Assembly (NCBI RefSeq): GCF_027627475.1
Contig: NZ_CP115484.1
Location: forward strand, 3,518,001 to 3,582,000
Source: Paenibacillus sp. SYP-B4298
GTDB lineage: Bacteria; Bacillota; Bacilli; Paenibacillales; Paenibacillaceae
Direction of reading: 5' to 3'
Length of the DNA: 64,000 bases
Part shown: one piece after another, positions 35,067 through 41,786 of the stretch
How the letters are laid out: each line of letters starts with the position of its first letter
How positions within the stretch are numbered: position 1 is the first letter of the stretch
The notes under the pieces: model-generated
Databases searched by the model: none
Told to the model about the DNA's origin: nothing
The model's input: only the letters and a program-made list of their open reading frames with translations
Translations under genes and position numbers: made by a program

Positions 35067-36728
35067 TTATTGCATCATATTGAAGGTGGTGCTGTCGCCG
35101 ATCTCGACCGTCAAGTCCATCGCCTGTCCGCCGCGCATAATGTTCAGCGTGATCGAGTCGCCCACATTTTGCTTCTTGATCTGAGCGATCAGCTCCTCCT
35201 TCGTTTTGTACTTCGTACCGTTAATGCCGACCAGCACATCGAACTGGCGCAGGTCGCCCTTATAGGCAGGGGAGTTATAGTACACATTGCGCACCAGTGC
35301 GCCCTCTGTAGAGCTCAAGCCGAGCTGCTTGGCGTATTCGTCCGTCAGATCCATCAGATCAGCGCCGATGAACGGCTTCGGAATTTCCTTGTTATTCTTC
35401 AGATTATCCAGCACGTCCTTAATCGTACTCGTCGGAATCGCAAATCCGATGCCCTGAGCGCTCGAGCTAATGGCAGTGTTGATGCCGATCACCTCGCCGC
35501 TGGTGTTCAGCAGCGGGCCGCCGGAGTTGCCCGGGTTAATGGAAGCATCCGTCTGAAGCAAATGCTCGTAGTTGCGCGTGCCATCCTGATCAGAGATCGA
35601 GATTGGACGTTCCTTGGCGCTCAGTACACCGACCGTTACCGTATGGTCAAAGCCTTGCGGGTTGCCGATCGCTACTACCCAATCGCCGATATTAATGGAG
35701 TCGGAGCTGCCCAGCTTCAGGCTCGGGAAACCCTCGCCCTCAATCTTCAATACGGCCAGATCCAGATTGTAGTCCGAGCCAAGCAGCTTCGCCTCGAACG
35801 GTGTCGCATAGCCCTGCACCGTCACCTCAATCTTGTCCGAATTGGCAATAACATGCTGATTCGTCAGGATGTAGCCATTGCTCTCGAAGAGGAAGCCGGA
35901 GCCGAGGCCATTCTCTACCAGGCCGCCATTGCTGTCGCTGCCATTACCATTGTTGTCATTCCCTCTCTCGGAGCCCCGAGGTGTATAGCTATCGCCAAAG
36001 AATTGGCGGAAAAATGGATCAAGCGAATTACTGGAGCTGGAACGTGCATTCACATAGGTGTTAATCTTCACAACGGCCGGGCTTGCCTGATTAAATATCT
36101 GTGCAATATTGTTGGGCCGTGTGCCATCAAGTGCATTGGATACCGTTCCCCCTGCACCTGACGCGCTGGCCTTCACTGCGCTCTCCGAGTGGCTGGCAAC
36201 CGCTGCGTTATTATTGAAGGTGAACCAGTTCTGATTGTCTGCCACTGCCATTAGCGAGCCCACCACGATGACTCCCGCCATAAAGGCGGCGAACATGGTT
36301 TTGAAGGAGGTACCGCGCTTCTCCTTGCTCGCCTTCCAATTCGCCGTCGGCTGAGGCTTGGTTGCTGGTGCGGCATCCGGGTGATAGACTCGAGTCTGAT
36401 CTGGAGGCGTAACCTCCACCTGCGATGACGGCAACGGCTGGGCAAAGCGTGAGGCAGGGGGCGTGTTGTAGCTGGAGCTATGCGAGCTATAGGACGGCTC
36501 CGATCGATCCGACCGCTCCGTGCCTGCAGAAGAAGCCTCCTGCATCGCGTCGCTATCTATGCTCCGCTTGAATGGCCCATAGGAATAATAGTAGGATGGC
36601 TTTTCTTCTTCCTCTTGGCCAGGGGAATGAGACTCCGATGGCTCATTGCGCTCCTGCCGCTCTCCATTGTCGTCTGAACGTTTGCCGAAAAAATCATCAT
36701 AATTGTTTCTTTTGTTGTTGTCGTCCAT
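35067..36728 (-). CDS. htrA: HtrA-like membrane serine protease with PDZ domain
   Basis: 553 aa, S1C (DegP/HtrA) protease. Residues 1-140 are a long cytoplasmic Ser/Pro/Glu-rich segment, followed by a transmembrane anchor (about 144-163). The extracytoplasmic protease carries the triad His292 (ILTNQHVIANSD), Asp323 (DYNLDLAVLKI) and Ser402 (INPGNSGGPLL). A PDZ domain occupies about 455-545 (GALVRNVYYNSPAYKGDLRQ). It would degrade or refold damaged secreted proteins at the outer face of the membrane. B. subtilis has three such proteins (HtrA, HtrB, HtrC), so the exact orthologue is not decided. A Gly/Asn/Asp-rich loop (about 250-270) is inserted in the protease. Confidence 0.92.
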   Translation of the reverse strand: MDDNNKRNNYDDFFGKRSDDNGERQERNEPSESHSPGQEEEEKPSYYYSYGPFKRSIDSDAMQEASSAGTERSDRSEPSYSSHSSSYNTPPASRFAQPLPSSQVEVTPPDQTRVYHPDAAPATKPQPTANWKASKEKRGTSFKTMFAAFMAGVIVVGSLMAVADNQNWFTFNNNAAVASHSESAVKASASGAGGTVSNALDGTRPNNIAQIFNQASPAVVKINTYVNARSSSSNSLDPFFRQFFGDSYTPRGSERGNDNNGNGSDSNGGLVENGLGSGFLFESNGYILTNQHVIANSDKIEVTVQGYATPFEAKLLGSDYNLDLAVLKIEGEGFPSLKLGSSDSINIGDWVVAIGNPQGFDHTVTVGVLSAKERPISISDQDGTRNYEHLLQTDASINPGNSGGPLLNTSGEVIGINTAISSSAQGIGFAIPTSTIKDVLDNLKNNKEIPKPFIGADLMDLTDEYAKQLGLSSTEGALVRNVYYNSPAYKGDLRQFDVLVGINGTKYKTKEELIAQIKKQNVGDSITLNIMRGGQAMDLTVEIGDSTTFNMMQ

Positions 36729-36841
36729 GCTTCATTCCTCCTCAATCTATATCAAGCAAAGTGGTTAGTTGTTATGCTTATATATTGCACAATGTACCTT
36801 AAACGAATATTAAAAAACCATAAAATCAAAATAAAGTATTT

Positions 36842-36879
36842 GCACGCCTAAACCCAGTAAAATCAAGGGTTTAGCGTGC
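36842..36879. repeat. Inverted repeat upstream of htrA
   Basis: GCACGCCTAAACCC (36842-36855) and GGGTTTAGCGTGC (36867-36879) pair with one bulged base. Read on the minus strand it could terminate a transcript from the right; on the plus strand no gene ends here. Confidence 0.5.
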
Positions 36880-37260
36880 TGCTACGTGTTGCTGCGCGCT
36901 GGCATGCCTGTACGGATTGTGGGCAGAAAGTGGGCATAATTTGAACATCAAAATACCCTCATCTCCGTGGTATTTCACCCTACCTTTAATATTTAGCATT
37001 CCCCTATAATCCCTCTGAAAAACAATTAAGACAGTGAAAACTTAAAAAGCCCAGAGATAATTCTCAAGGGCTTAAACCTATGTCACTGTGTTTCTTCTTA
37101 GCTAGGCGCTTTTTCGCAGGCGTACCGGGGGTACTTCAAGGAAAAGCAACGCAGCAGGGCGCGCGCCCTAGGGCAACTCTTCCTGATTTTTTTCATCTGC
37201 CATTTTCATGCATCTCTTTTAAAACAAAATAAACCGCTCGTATTGAGCGACTCTATGGAA
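36880..37260. other. AT-rich intergenic stretch with hairpins, possible mobile-element remnant
   Basis: No gene is supported. On the minus strand 37047-37073 reads as a strong terminator: AAGCCC, an inner GAGA/TCTC stem, GGGCTT, then TTTTT. It is nested in an outer GACAGTG/CACTGT pair (37030-37089). A GGGCGCGCGCCC palindrome (about 37170-37181) and a CGCTC/GAGCG hairpin follow. A terminator with no gene in front of it suggests remains of a lost element. Confidence 0.4.
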
Positions 37261-37275
37261 CAATCTATGAAGTTC

Positions 37276-37284
37276 TGGTATACT
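37276..37284 (+). promoter_or_regulatory. Extended -10 promoter of the toxin mRNA
   Basis: TGGTATACT gives an extended TGN-TATACT -10 element. The -35 region is weak. Transcription would start near 37291, about 53 bases before the toxin ATG. Confidence 0.5.
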
Positions 37285-37304
37285 AATCCAGTACAACATG
37301 ACTT

Positions 37305-37335
37305 GGGTGGGGAAGTATCGCCTCCAGAGCGGAGG
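37305..37335 (+). promoter_or_regulatory. Toxin mRNA leader with a masked ribosome binding site
   Basis: CCTCC (37321-37325) pairs with the Shine-Dalgarno GGAGG (37331-37335) in a local hairpin. GGGTGGGGAA (37305-37314) and CCTCCAG (37321-37327) are also complementary to TTTCCCACCC (37480-37489) and CTGGAGG (37473-37479) at the 3' end of the same transcript, 10 plus 7 pairs with a 6-base bulge. Confidence 0.6.
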
Positions 37336-37343
37336 TGATGCTC

Positions 37344-37424
37344 ATGCAATTTTCGTTGTCAGAAGTAATGATGCTCGGCATGTTCTTGCTCGCGCTGCTT
37401 ACTTACCTGAATAAACGAAAATAG
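37344..37424 (+). CDS. 26-aa hydrophobic peptide, putative holin-like type I toxin
   Basis: 26 codons from the ATG at 37344, 8 bases after GGAGG. The peptide is one membrane helix (LSEVMMLGMFLLALLTYL) with a basic NKRK end. This pattern, an acidic residue then M..G.F..ALLTY and a Lys/Arg tail, matches short holin-like toxins of Firmicute type I toxin-antitoxin loci (the TxpA/Hol-Tox group). Such peptides damage the membrane when overproduced. The stop codon lies inside a 12-pair stem, and an antisense promoter sits downstream. Too short for routine gene finders. Confidence 0.65.
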   Translation: MQFSLSEVMMLGMFLLALLTYLNKRK

Positions 37425-37537
37425 CCCGCCCAGGTTTCGAGCCACGGGAACGGGTTATTTTCTCTGGATTATCTGGAGGTTTCCCACCCAAAAAATGTTG
37501 TGCGGGAGTCGGACGGCCATCCGGCTCCTATTACTAT
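37413..37537 (-). ncRNA. Predicted antisense antitoxin RNA
   Basis: A minus-strand promoter (-35 TTGCAG, -10 TATGCT, spacer 17; 37542-37570) would start an RNA near 37537 that runs through the toxin 3' region. It could end at the stem GAAAATAGCCCG / CGGGTTATTTTC (37417-37428, 37451-37462), which is T-rich in this direction. The RNA would be about 120 bases and cover the last codons and 3' end of the toxin mRNA, as RatA does for txpA. Predicted from sequence only. Confidence 0.45.
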
Positions 37538-37540
37538 TTT
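37505..37540 (+). terminator. Terminator of the toxin mRNA
   Basis: GGAGTCGGA (37505-37513), CGGCCA loop, TCCGGCTCC (37520-37528) with one G-U pair, followed by TATTACTATTTT. Confidence 0.7.
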
Positions 37541-37541
37541 A

Positions 37542-37570
37542 AGCATATCATAGTGAGTTTAGACCTGCAA
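37542..37570 (-). promoter_or_regulatory. Promoter of the antisense RNA
   Basis: Minus-strand TTGCAG (37565-37570), 17-base spacer, TATGCT (37542-37547). Confidence 0.45.
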
Positions 37571-37770
37571 TACTAACTCTTTACGCCAAGTACCTTCTCA
37601 AGATCGGATATATTGAATGAGTTCGATTCATGTGACGTATGATGCGAGTAGTGACAACCTCTTTGCCAACGGGATGTGTGTCGATGCGCTATATTCAGGA
37701 TCGGATTCTTCGCGTCCTTGTAAACTTTGCCGTCTACCACGACTGGATATTATTAGCATTTTAAACCGAA

Positions 37771-37810
37771 ATAAAAAAGAATTTCCTGTGCGGTGCACAA
37801 CGAAATTCTT
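37771..37810 (-). terminator. Terminator of yugN
   Basis: On the minus strand AAGAATTTC, an inner GTGC/GCAC stem, GAAATTCTT, then TTTTATTTC. Confidence 0.85.
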
Positions 37811-37824
37811 CATATCGGAGAAAC

Positions 37825-38241
37825 CTATCCATTAGGAAACAACTGCTCCACCTGCTCCAGCTTGCTGCGAGCCTCCTCAATCCACTTCTGCTCTACAGGA
37901 GCATCCGGGTCAAGCGGAGGCTGGAACTGATCCACTAGCCCGCCCAATGTCCGCGGCTGGGCTTCCGGGTCCAGGCCTTCATTATATACATGCTTCAGTA
38001 CGTAGGGCTGACCTAGCCGAATCTTCGCATCATTCTCCTCAGTTTCTCCATCCAGGTTGCCATTGATGACATCAAAGGGGATGCGCAGCCATACCTTATG
38101 CGCCTCATCCAGATAGCGGTCGAAGGAGCCATGCTTGTAATCCCAGTTGCCTCCCAAGGCAAACTGGTGCTCCTCCAGCATTTTCATTATCTCCACAAAC
38201 TCTTGTTCACGCGCTTCAAGCTTGGACGATAGTGGGATCAT
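37825..38241 (-). CDS. yugN: YugN-like family protein
   Basis: 138 aa. The N-terminus MIPLSSKLE, then HQFALGGNWDYKHGSFDRYLDE, matches the YugN family, followed by VWLRIPFDVINGNLDGE and a C-terminal helix after a Pro/Asp-rich turn. Small cytosolic protein of Bacillales with unknown function. Monocistronic with its own terminator. Confidence 0.88.
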   Translation of the reverse strand: MIPLSSKLEAREQEFVEIMKMLEEHQFALGGNWDYKHGSFDRYLDEAHKVWLRIPFDVINGNLDGETEENDAKIRLGQPYVLKHVYNEGLDPEAQPRTLGGLVDQFQPPLDPDAPVEQKWIEEARSKLEQVEQLFPNG

Positions 38242-38332
38242 AGGGGATGCGTCTCCTTTACAATCGAAATAGTGACCGTCAGCCGCCGCTTAACGTTTCT
38301 TCTATTTCTAGTGTAACCAGAAGCTCCTCTTT

Positions 38333-38995
38333 TTATGTGCTCCGCACCCAGCCTTTGCGATGCGCATACACAGCGAGCTGCGTCCGATCCTCTACCTCGC
38401 ACTTCATCAGCAGATTGCTGACATGTGTTTTCACCGTTTTGATGCCGATATGCAGCTCCTCGCCAATCTCCTTGTTCGTCCGCCCCTCAGCAATCAGATA
38501 CAGCACTTCCTTCTCCCGCTCCGTCAGGTTCTCATCCGAGCCCTGAGCCGATAACTGCCGCAGGCCGCGTGTCAGCGCTTGAGAGACATCGGCGGTCATC
38601 ACCGGCATACCCTTGACTGCCCCTTGAAGGGCATAGATCAGCTCCTCTGCCGAGACCGTCTTGAGCACATAGCTGACGGCACCAGCCTCAATCGCCGCAA
38701 CCACCTTCTCATCCTCCAAGAAGCTGGTCAGCATGACGATCTTTAGGCTAGGATCGACGCTCATCATCGCTTTGGTGGTGGCTACGCCATCCATTATCGG
38801 CATCATCAGATCCATCAGCACAATCTGCGGCCGCTGCTCGACGGGGCAAGCCTCCAGCCATTGCACCGCCTGCTGACCATTGGCCGCCTCCGCTATCACT
38901 TCAAAACTCGGCTCAAGCATAAGGTACGTTCTTAGCCCTGCTCTTACCATATCGTGGTCATCTACAATCATAATGCGTGAGCTTTGCTGACTCAT
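38333..38995 (-). CDS. liaR: LuxR-type response regulator LiaR/VraR
   Basis: 220 aa NarL/FixJ-type regulator. Receiver with Asp62 in IVLMDLMMP, acidic pair in MIVDDHDMVRAGL and Lys in SYVLKTV. The C-terminal HTH is LTEREKEVLYLIAEGRTNKE, IGIKTVKTHVSNLLMKCEVE. With liaS and liaF in the order F-S-R it forms the cell-envelope stress module of Firmicutes (LiaFSR, VraTSR). One base separates it from liaS. Confidence 0.92.
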   Translation of the reverse strand: MSQQSSRIMIVDDHDMVRAGLRTYLMLEPSFEVIAEAANGQQAVQWLEACPVEQRPQIVLMDLMMPIMDGVATTKAMMSVDPSLKIVMLTSFLEDEKVVAAIEAGAVSYVLKTVSAEELIYALQGAVKGMPVMTADVSQALTRGLRQLSAQGSDENLTEREKEVLYLIAEGRTNKEIGEELHIGIKTVKTHVSNLLMKCEVEDRTQLAVYAHRKGWVRST

Positions 38996-38996
38996 A

Positions 38997-40028
38997 TTAT
39001 GCTTCCTCCTTGCGGTTTAACTTCGGAACGGTCACGCGCACGATCGTGCCCCCGCCCGGCTTGCTCAATATTTCCGCATCTCCGCCCAGACGCTGCGCCC
39101 GCTCTCTCATCGTCGACAGTCCGTAGGAGCCGCGCTGCACCTGATCGGCACGAAAGCCGCCCCCGTCATCCTGCAGGATGAGCATGAGTTGCCGCTCCGT
39201 CTCTCGAACGGTTAGCGTTGCCATCTTGGCTGAAGCATGCTTGACGATATTGGCCATCCCCTCCTGTATAATCAGGAAAAATTGATGCTCCTTCGCCTCC
39301 GTAAGCGCCGTAGCAAGCTGCCAGTCGAGAATACCCTGCAGCCCGTTTTGCCGGCAATAGTCAGGGAACCATTTGTCCAGCGCCTGCTGCAGCGATCTGC
39401 CCTCCAGTTCAAGCGGTCGCAGCTTGGCGATCAGCCCTCTCATCTGACGCTGAGCCAGCGACGACATCTGGATTAATTGCTCCATCACTTCCCCGGCTTT
39501 GCCCGGATTCAGCTCCAGCAGCTTCGGCAGTGACGAGGCCGACATATGTATCGCAAACAACTGCTGGCTGACGGTGTCATGCAGATCGCGCCCCAGCCGT
39601 TTGCGCTCTTCCATTACAGCAGCTTCAACCGATGCGCCGTGTTGCATCACCTGCTCCTCACCTAGCTGCTGAATCAGATGCAGCCTCTCCTCCATTGCAG
39701 ACACCATGCGGTTAAATTCGGTATGCGCCGGAGAGAATGAGCCTGCCTGTTGCTCTGGAAGCCGCACATCCAGATTGCCATTAGCCGCCTGCTTCAGTCC
39801 CAGATGCAAGGTATCGATCTGATTCATAATGCGCTGCGCTGCCCAATAGCCTGCCCCTATGTTCACCAGCAACACAAGCGCGAGCGTGATGAGATACATC
39901 TCGCTCGCTTTAATAGAGCCCTGCAGCCATAAGGGCAGAACGTTATAGATAATAAGCGACGCACAGGCCGCCATGATAAAGAACAGTATAAGCTCCCATT
40001 TGGTACTTCTTAGCAGTCTGACTACCAC
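38997..40028 (-). CDS. liaS: Sensor histidine kinase LiaS
   Basis: 343 aa. Two membrane helices (about 11-30 and 43-62) with only a very short loop between them, typical of intramembrane-sensing kinases, then HAMP (about 65-118), the HisKA_3 motif with His150 (ERKRLGRDLHDTVSQQLF) and a short HATPase domain (IIQEGMANIVKHA, ILQDDGGGF, GSYGLSTMRERA). It senses envelope stress with LiaF and phosphorylates LiaR. Confidence 0.92.
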   Translation of the reverse strand: MVVRLLRSTKWELILFFIMAACASLIIYNVLPLWLQGSIKASEMYLITLALVLLVNIGAGYWAAQRIMNQIDTLHLGLKQAANGNLDVRLPEQQAGSFSPAHTEFNRMVSAMEERLHLIQQLGEEQVMQHGASVEAAVMEERKRLGRDLHDTVSQQLFAIHMSASSLPKLLELNPGKAGEVMEQLIQMSSLAQRQMRGLIAKLRPLELEGRSLQQALDKWFPDYCRQNGLQGILDWQLATALTEAKEHQFFLIIQEGMANIVKHASAKMATLTVRETERQLMLILQDDGGGFRADQVQRGSYGLSTMRERAQRLGGDAEILSKPGGGTIVRVTVPKLNRKEEA

Positions 40029-40035
40029 GCTTCCC

Positions 40036-41064
40036 TCACCCTACCCGCGTCGCCGTTACATCTCCAATGAAGGTGCTGACGACCAGCTTGATTTGTTTAT
40101 CGCATTCATGATACGCCGGACTGGACAAGCTGCTATTGCGGAACATGCCGCTATCCTTGCGATCCATTACTTTCGTGTCCCCAGCGAATGCATGCGTGAT
40201 GACCTGTATGCCGACCTCGTAGTCGTTGGGCAGATAGATTTTCACATCGCCAACGAAGGACGAAATCGTCAGCTTCGTCTCCCCATAAGGAATTTGCGCC
40301 TTGGTCAGATCGATGACGGTGTCGCCAATAAAGTGAGACACATTCATCGGCCGCAGCTCCCAATAATCCGAGCCGATATAGACATCCCCGATAAAGCTGG
40401 AACGGTTCTGGGCACCTGGATTAGAATCCCACCACTCAACACGCTCCTTCTTGCTATCCTTGTAATTCTTCTTGTATTCTTTATATTCCTTTTTATAGTA
40501 TTTGTACTGCTCCTTATAGCTCTTGAAATCCTTGCCGTCTTCATAATCATGATCATTCATCGAAGCATCGCTGCTCTTATCAGCGAAATGTGAGTAGCCC
40601 TGATCGTCTGGTCGTCCCGATTGCCCAGCATGGTTCATCTTGGTCGGATCGGGATGCAACGGCGGCGGGGGCGGCATAGTCGCATCCCCAGGATAGGATT
40701 TCCAATCGTCATTCTCCTTGGGCTTCCCTTTGCTCTTCGGCTTGAAGATCATCTTGAGGCCATACCAGATGATGAGGATTGGAATCGCACAGCTGATGAG
40801 CTCTCCTACAGATAGATAGTGAAAGCCTAAGTTACGGGTGAGAAAATAGACCCCCAGACCCGCCATCAACCAGCCCCACCAATGATCATCCTTCTTATGG
40901 CTTATAATGCCATCGAGTCCCAATGCGACCAGGAAGAGCGGCCAGAATATACCGATTAGGTCGCCCAGGCCATATCCATTCCCGACGTAAGCCACCAACA
41001 TGATGACCCCAACAAAAACAATCAACATGCCCCATACTAGCCGCCTTAACATCGATCTATACAT
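40036..41064 (-). CDS. liaF: LiaF-like inhibitor of the envelope-stress system
   Basis: 342 aa from ATG 41064, where GGGGGA gives a site; the frame opens further to 41298 without one. Four membrane segments fill residues 1-120. The C-terminal domain has repeated FIGDV-type strands (SSFIGDVYIGSD, SHFIGDTVIDLT, SSFVGDVKIYLP, STFIGDVTATRVG), the toastrack-like LiaF domain. Between them lies an unusual ~110-residue linker with a Lys/Tyr-rich section (YKEQYKYYKKEYKEYKK). B. subtilis LiaF is about 100 residues shorter. LiaF keeps LiaS inactive without stress. Confidence 0.9.
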   Translation of the reverse strand: MYRSMLRRLVWGMLIVFVGVIMLVAYVGNGYGLGDLIGIFWPLFLVALGLDGIISHKKDDHWWGWLMAGLGVYFLTRNLGFHYLSVGELISCAIPILIIWYGLKMIFKPKSKGKPKENDDWKSYPGDATMPPPPPLHPDPTKMNHAGQSGRPDDQGYSHFADKSSDASMNDHDYEDGKDFKSYKEQYKYYKKEYKEYKKNYKDSKKERVEWWDSNPGAQNRSSFIGDVYIGSDYWELRPMNVSHFIGDTVIDLTKAQIPYGETKLTISSFVGDVKIYLPNDYEVGIQVITHAFAGDTKVMDRKDSGMFRNSSLSSPAYHECDKQIKLVVSTFIGDVTATRVG

Positions 41065-41189
41065 TTCAATCCCCCATTTCACTGTTCTGCGCCATAACAT
41101 CCTTCGCAGCTTTATTGTATTTATTGCACGGCCTGTGCTTGCTGTACACTTAGTATAACCGAGTACGCATAAAGCCCGATACAGCCGCT

Positions 41190-41235
41190 GGATTGAATTT
41201 GATCTCCGTCTCAAGACGGAGATCAAATTCAATCC
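41190..41235. repeat. 46-bp perfect palindrome between divergent genes
   Basis: Two exact 22-base arms (41190-41211 and 41214-41235) separated only by CA. The arms begin GGATTGAATTTGATCTCC. It lies 125 bases upstream of the liaF start and 90 bases upstream of the divergent plus-strand gene. No T-run follows on either side. Confidence 0.9.
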
Positions 41236-41325
41236 AAATAAACCTCTTACAAATTGGCAGTTGTCATGAATTGGTGGTATATTGGGGTAAAAGGCCAATT
41301 AATTGTTGTTAGGGGAGGTTCGCAA

Positions 41326-41637
41326 TTGGTACCCTATTTCGACTATAAACAAGAGCTCTATATGATTCTTTGTTTTCTGATTAATCCTGTAATTTGTTGT
41401 ATAGGTTATTATATATTTCGACCTCAACGAATTTGGTTTTCACCCCTAATTATTATGAGCCTATTTGTTTGCATTTCAATAGCTTTCTATCCTTATTATT
41501 TCACAGATGTGTTCCAATCCGAGTATGACTCCACTACACTATATTGGATGATCTTGATTATTCCATTTCAATTGATGTCCGCACTTTTATTCACTGTGGC
41601 GACCTATACAATTATTAGATTAAAGAAAAAAATCTGA
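41326..41637 (+). CDS. Small AT-rich four-helix membrane protein
   Basis: 103 aa from the TTG at 41326, which follows AGGGGAGG by 7 bases; the frame is open to 41254 but no better site exists there. Hydrophobic segments cover most of the chain, with an INPVICCIGYYIFRPQRIWF SP-type loop and a basic KKKI end. It loosely resembles DUF2651/YbeF-type membrane proteins. Base composition is clearly more AT-rich than the neighbours, which suggests recent acquisition. Confidence 0.65.
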   Translation: MVPYFDYKQELYMILCFLINPVICCIGYYIFRPQRIWFSPLIIMSLFVCISIAFYPYYFTDVFQSEYDSTTLYWMILIIPFQLMSALLFTVATYTIIRLKKKI

Positions 41638-41735
41638 TGCACCTAAGCTATACACTGTCAGATACATAAAACTACTACTATTTTGTCAATAGACTGTTTT
41701 GTATGGGGGCAATCCGCCTCGTCACTTTCCAACAG

Positions 41736-41786
41736 AAGCAAAAAAGTTGGACGGGAAACATTACGTTTTCCGCCCAACTTTTTTAT
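41736..41786. terminator. Bidirectional terminator
   Basis: AAAAAAGTTGG.CGG.AAAC (41740-41759) pairs with GTTT.CCG.CCAACTTTTTT (41765-41784). It serves the small membrane protein gene on one side and the 12-gene operon on the other. Confidence 0.85.

Noticed and set aside
34998-36161. 387-codon open frame antisense to htrA
   Set aside because: Biased composition and no start signal; the HtrA triad and PDZ domain are clear on the other strand.
37617-37835. 72-codon plus-strand frame before yugN
   Set aside because: No ribosome binding site, and it runs through the yugN terminator hairpin.
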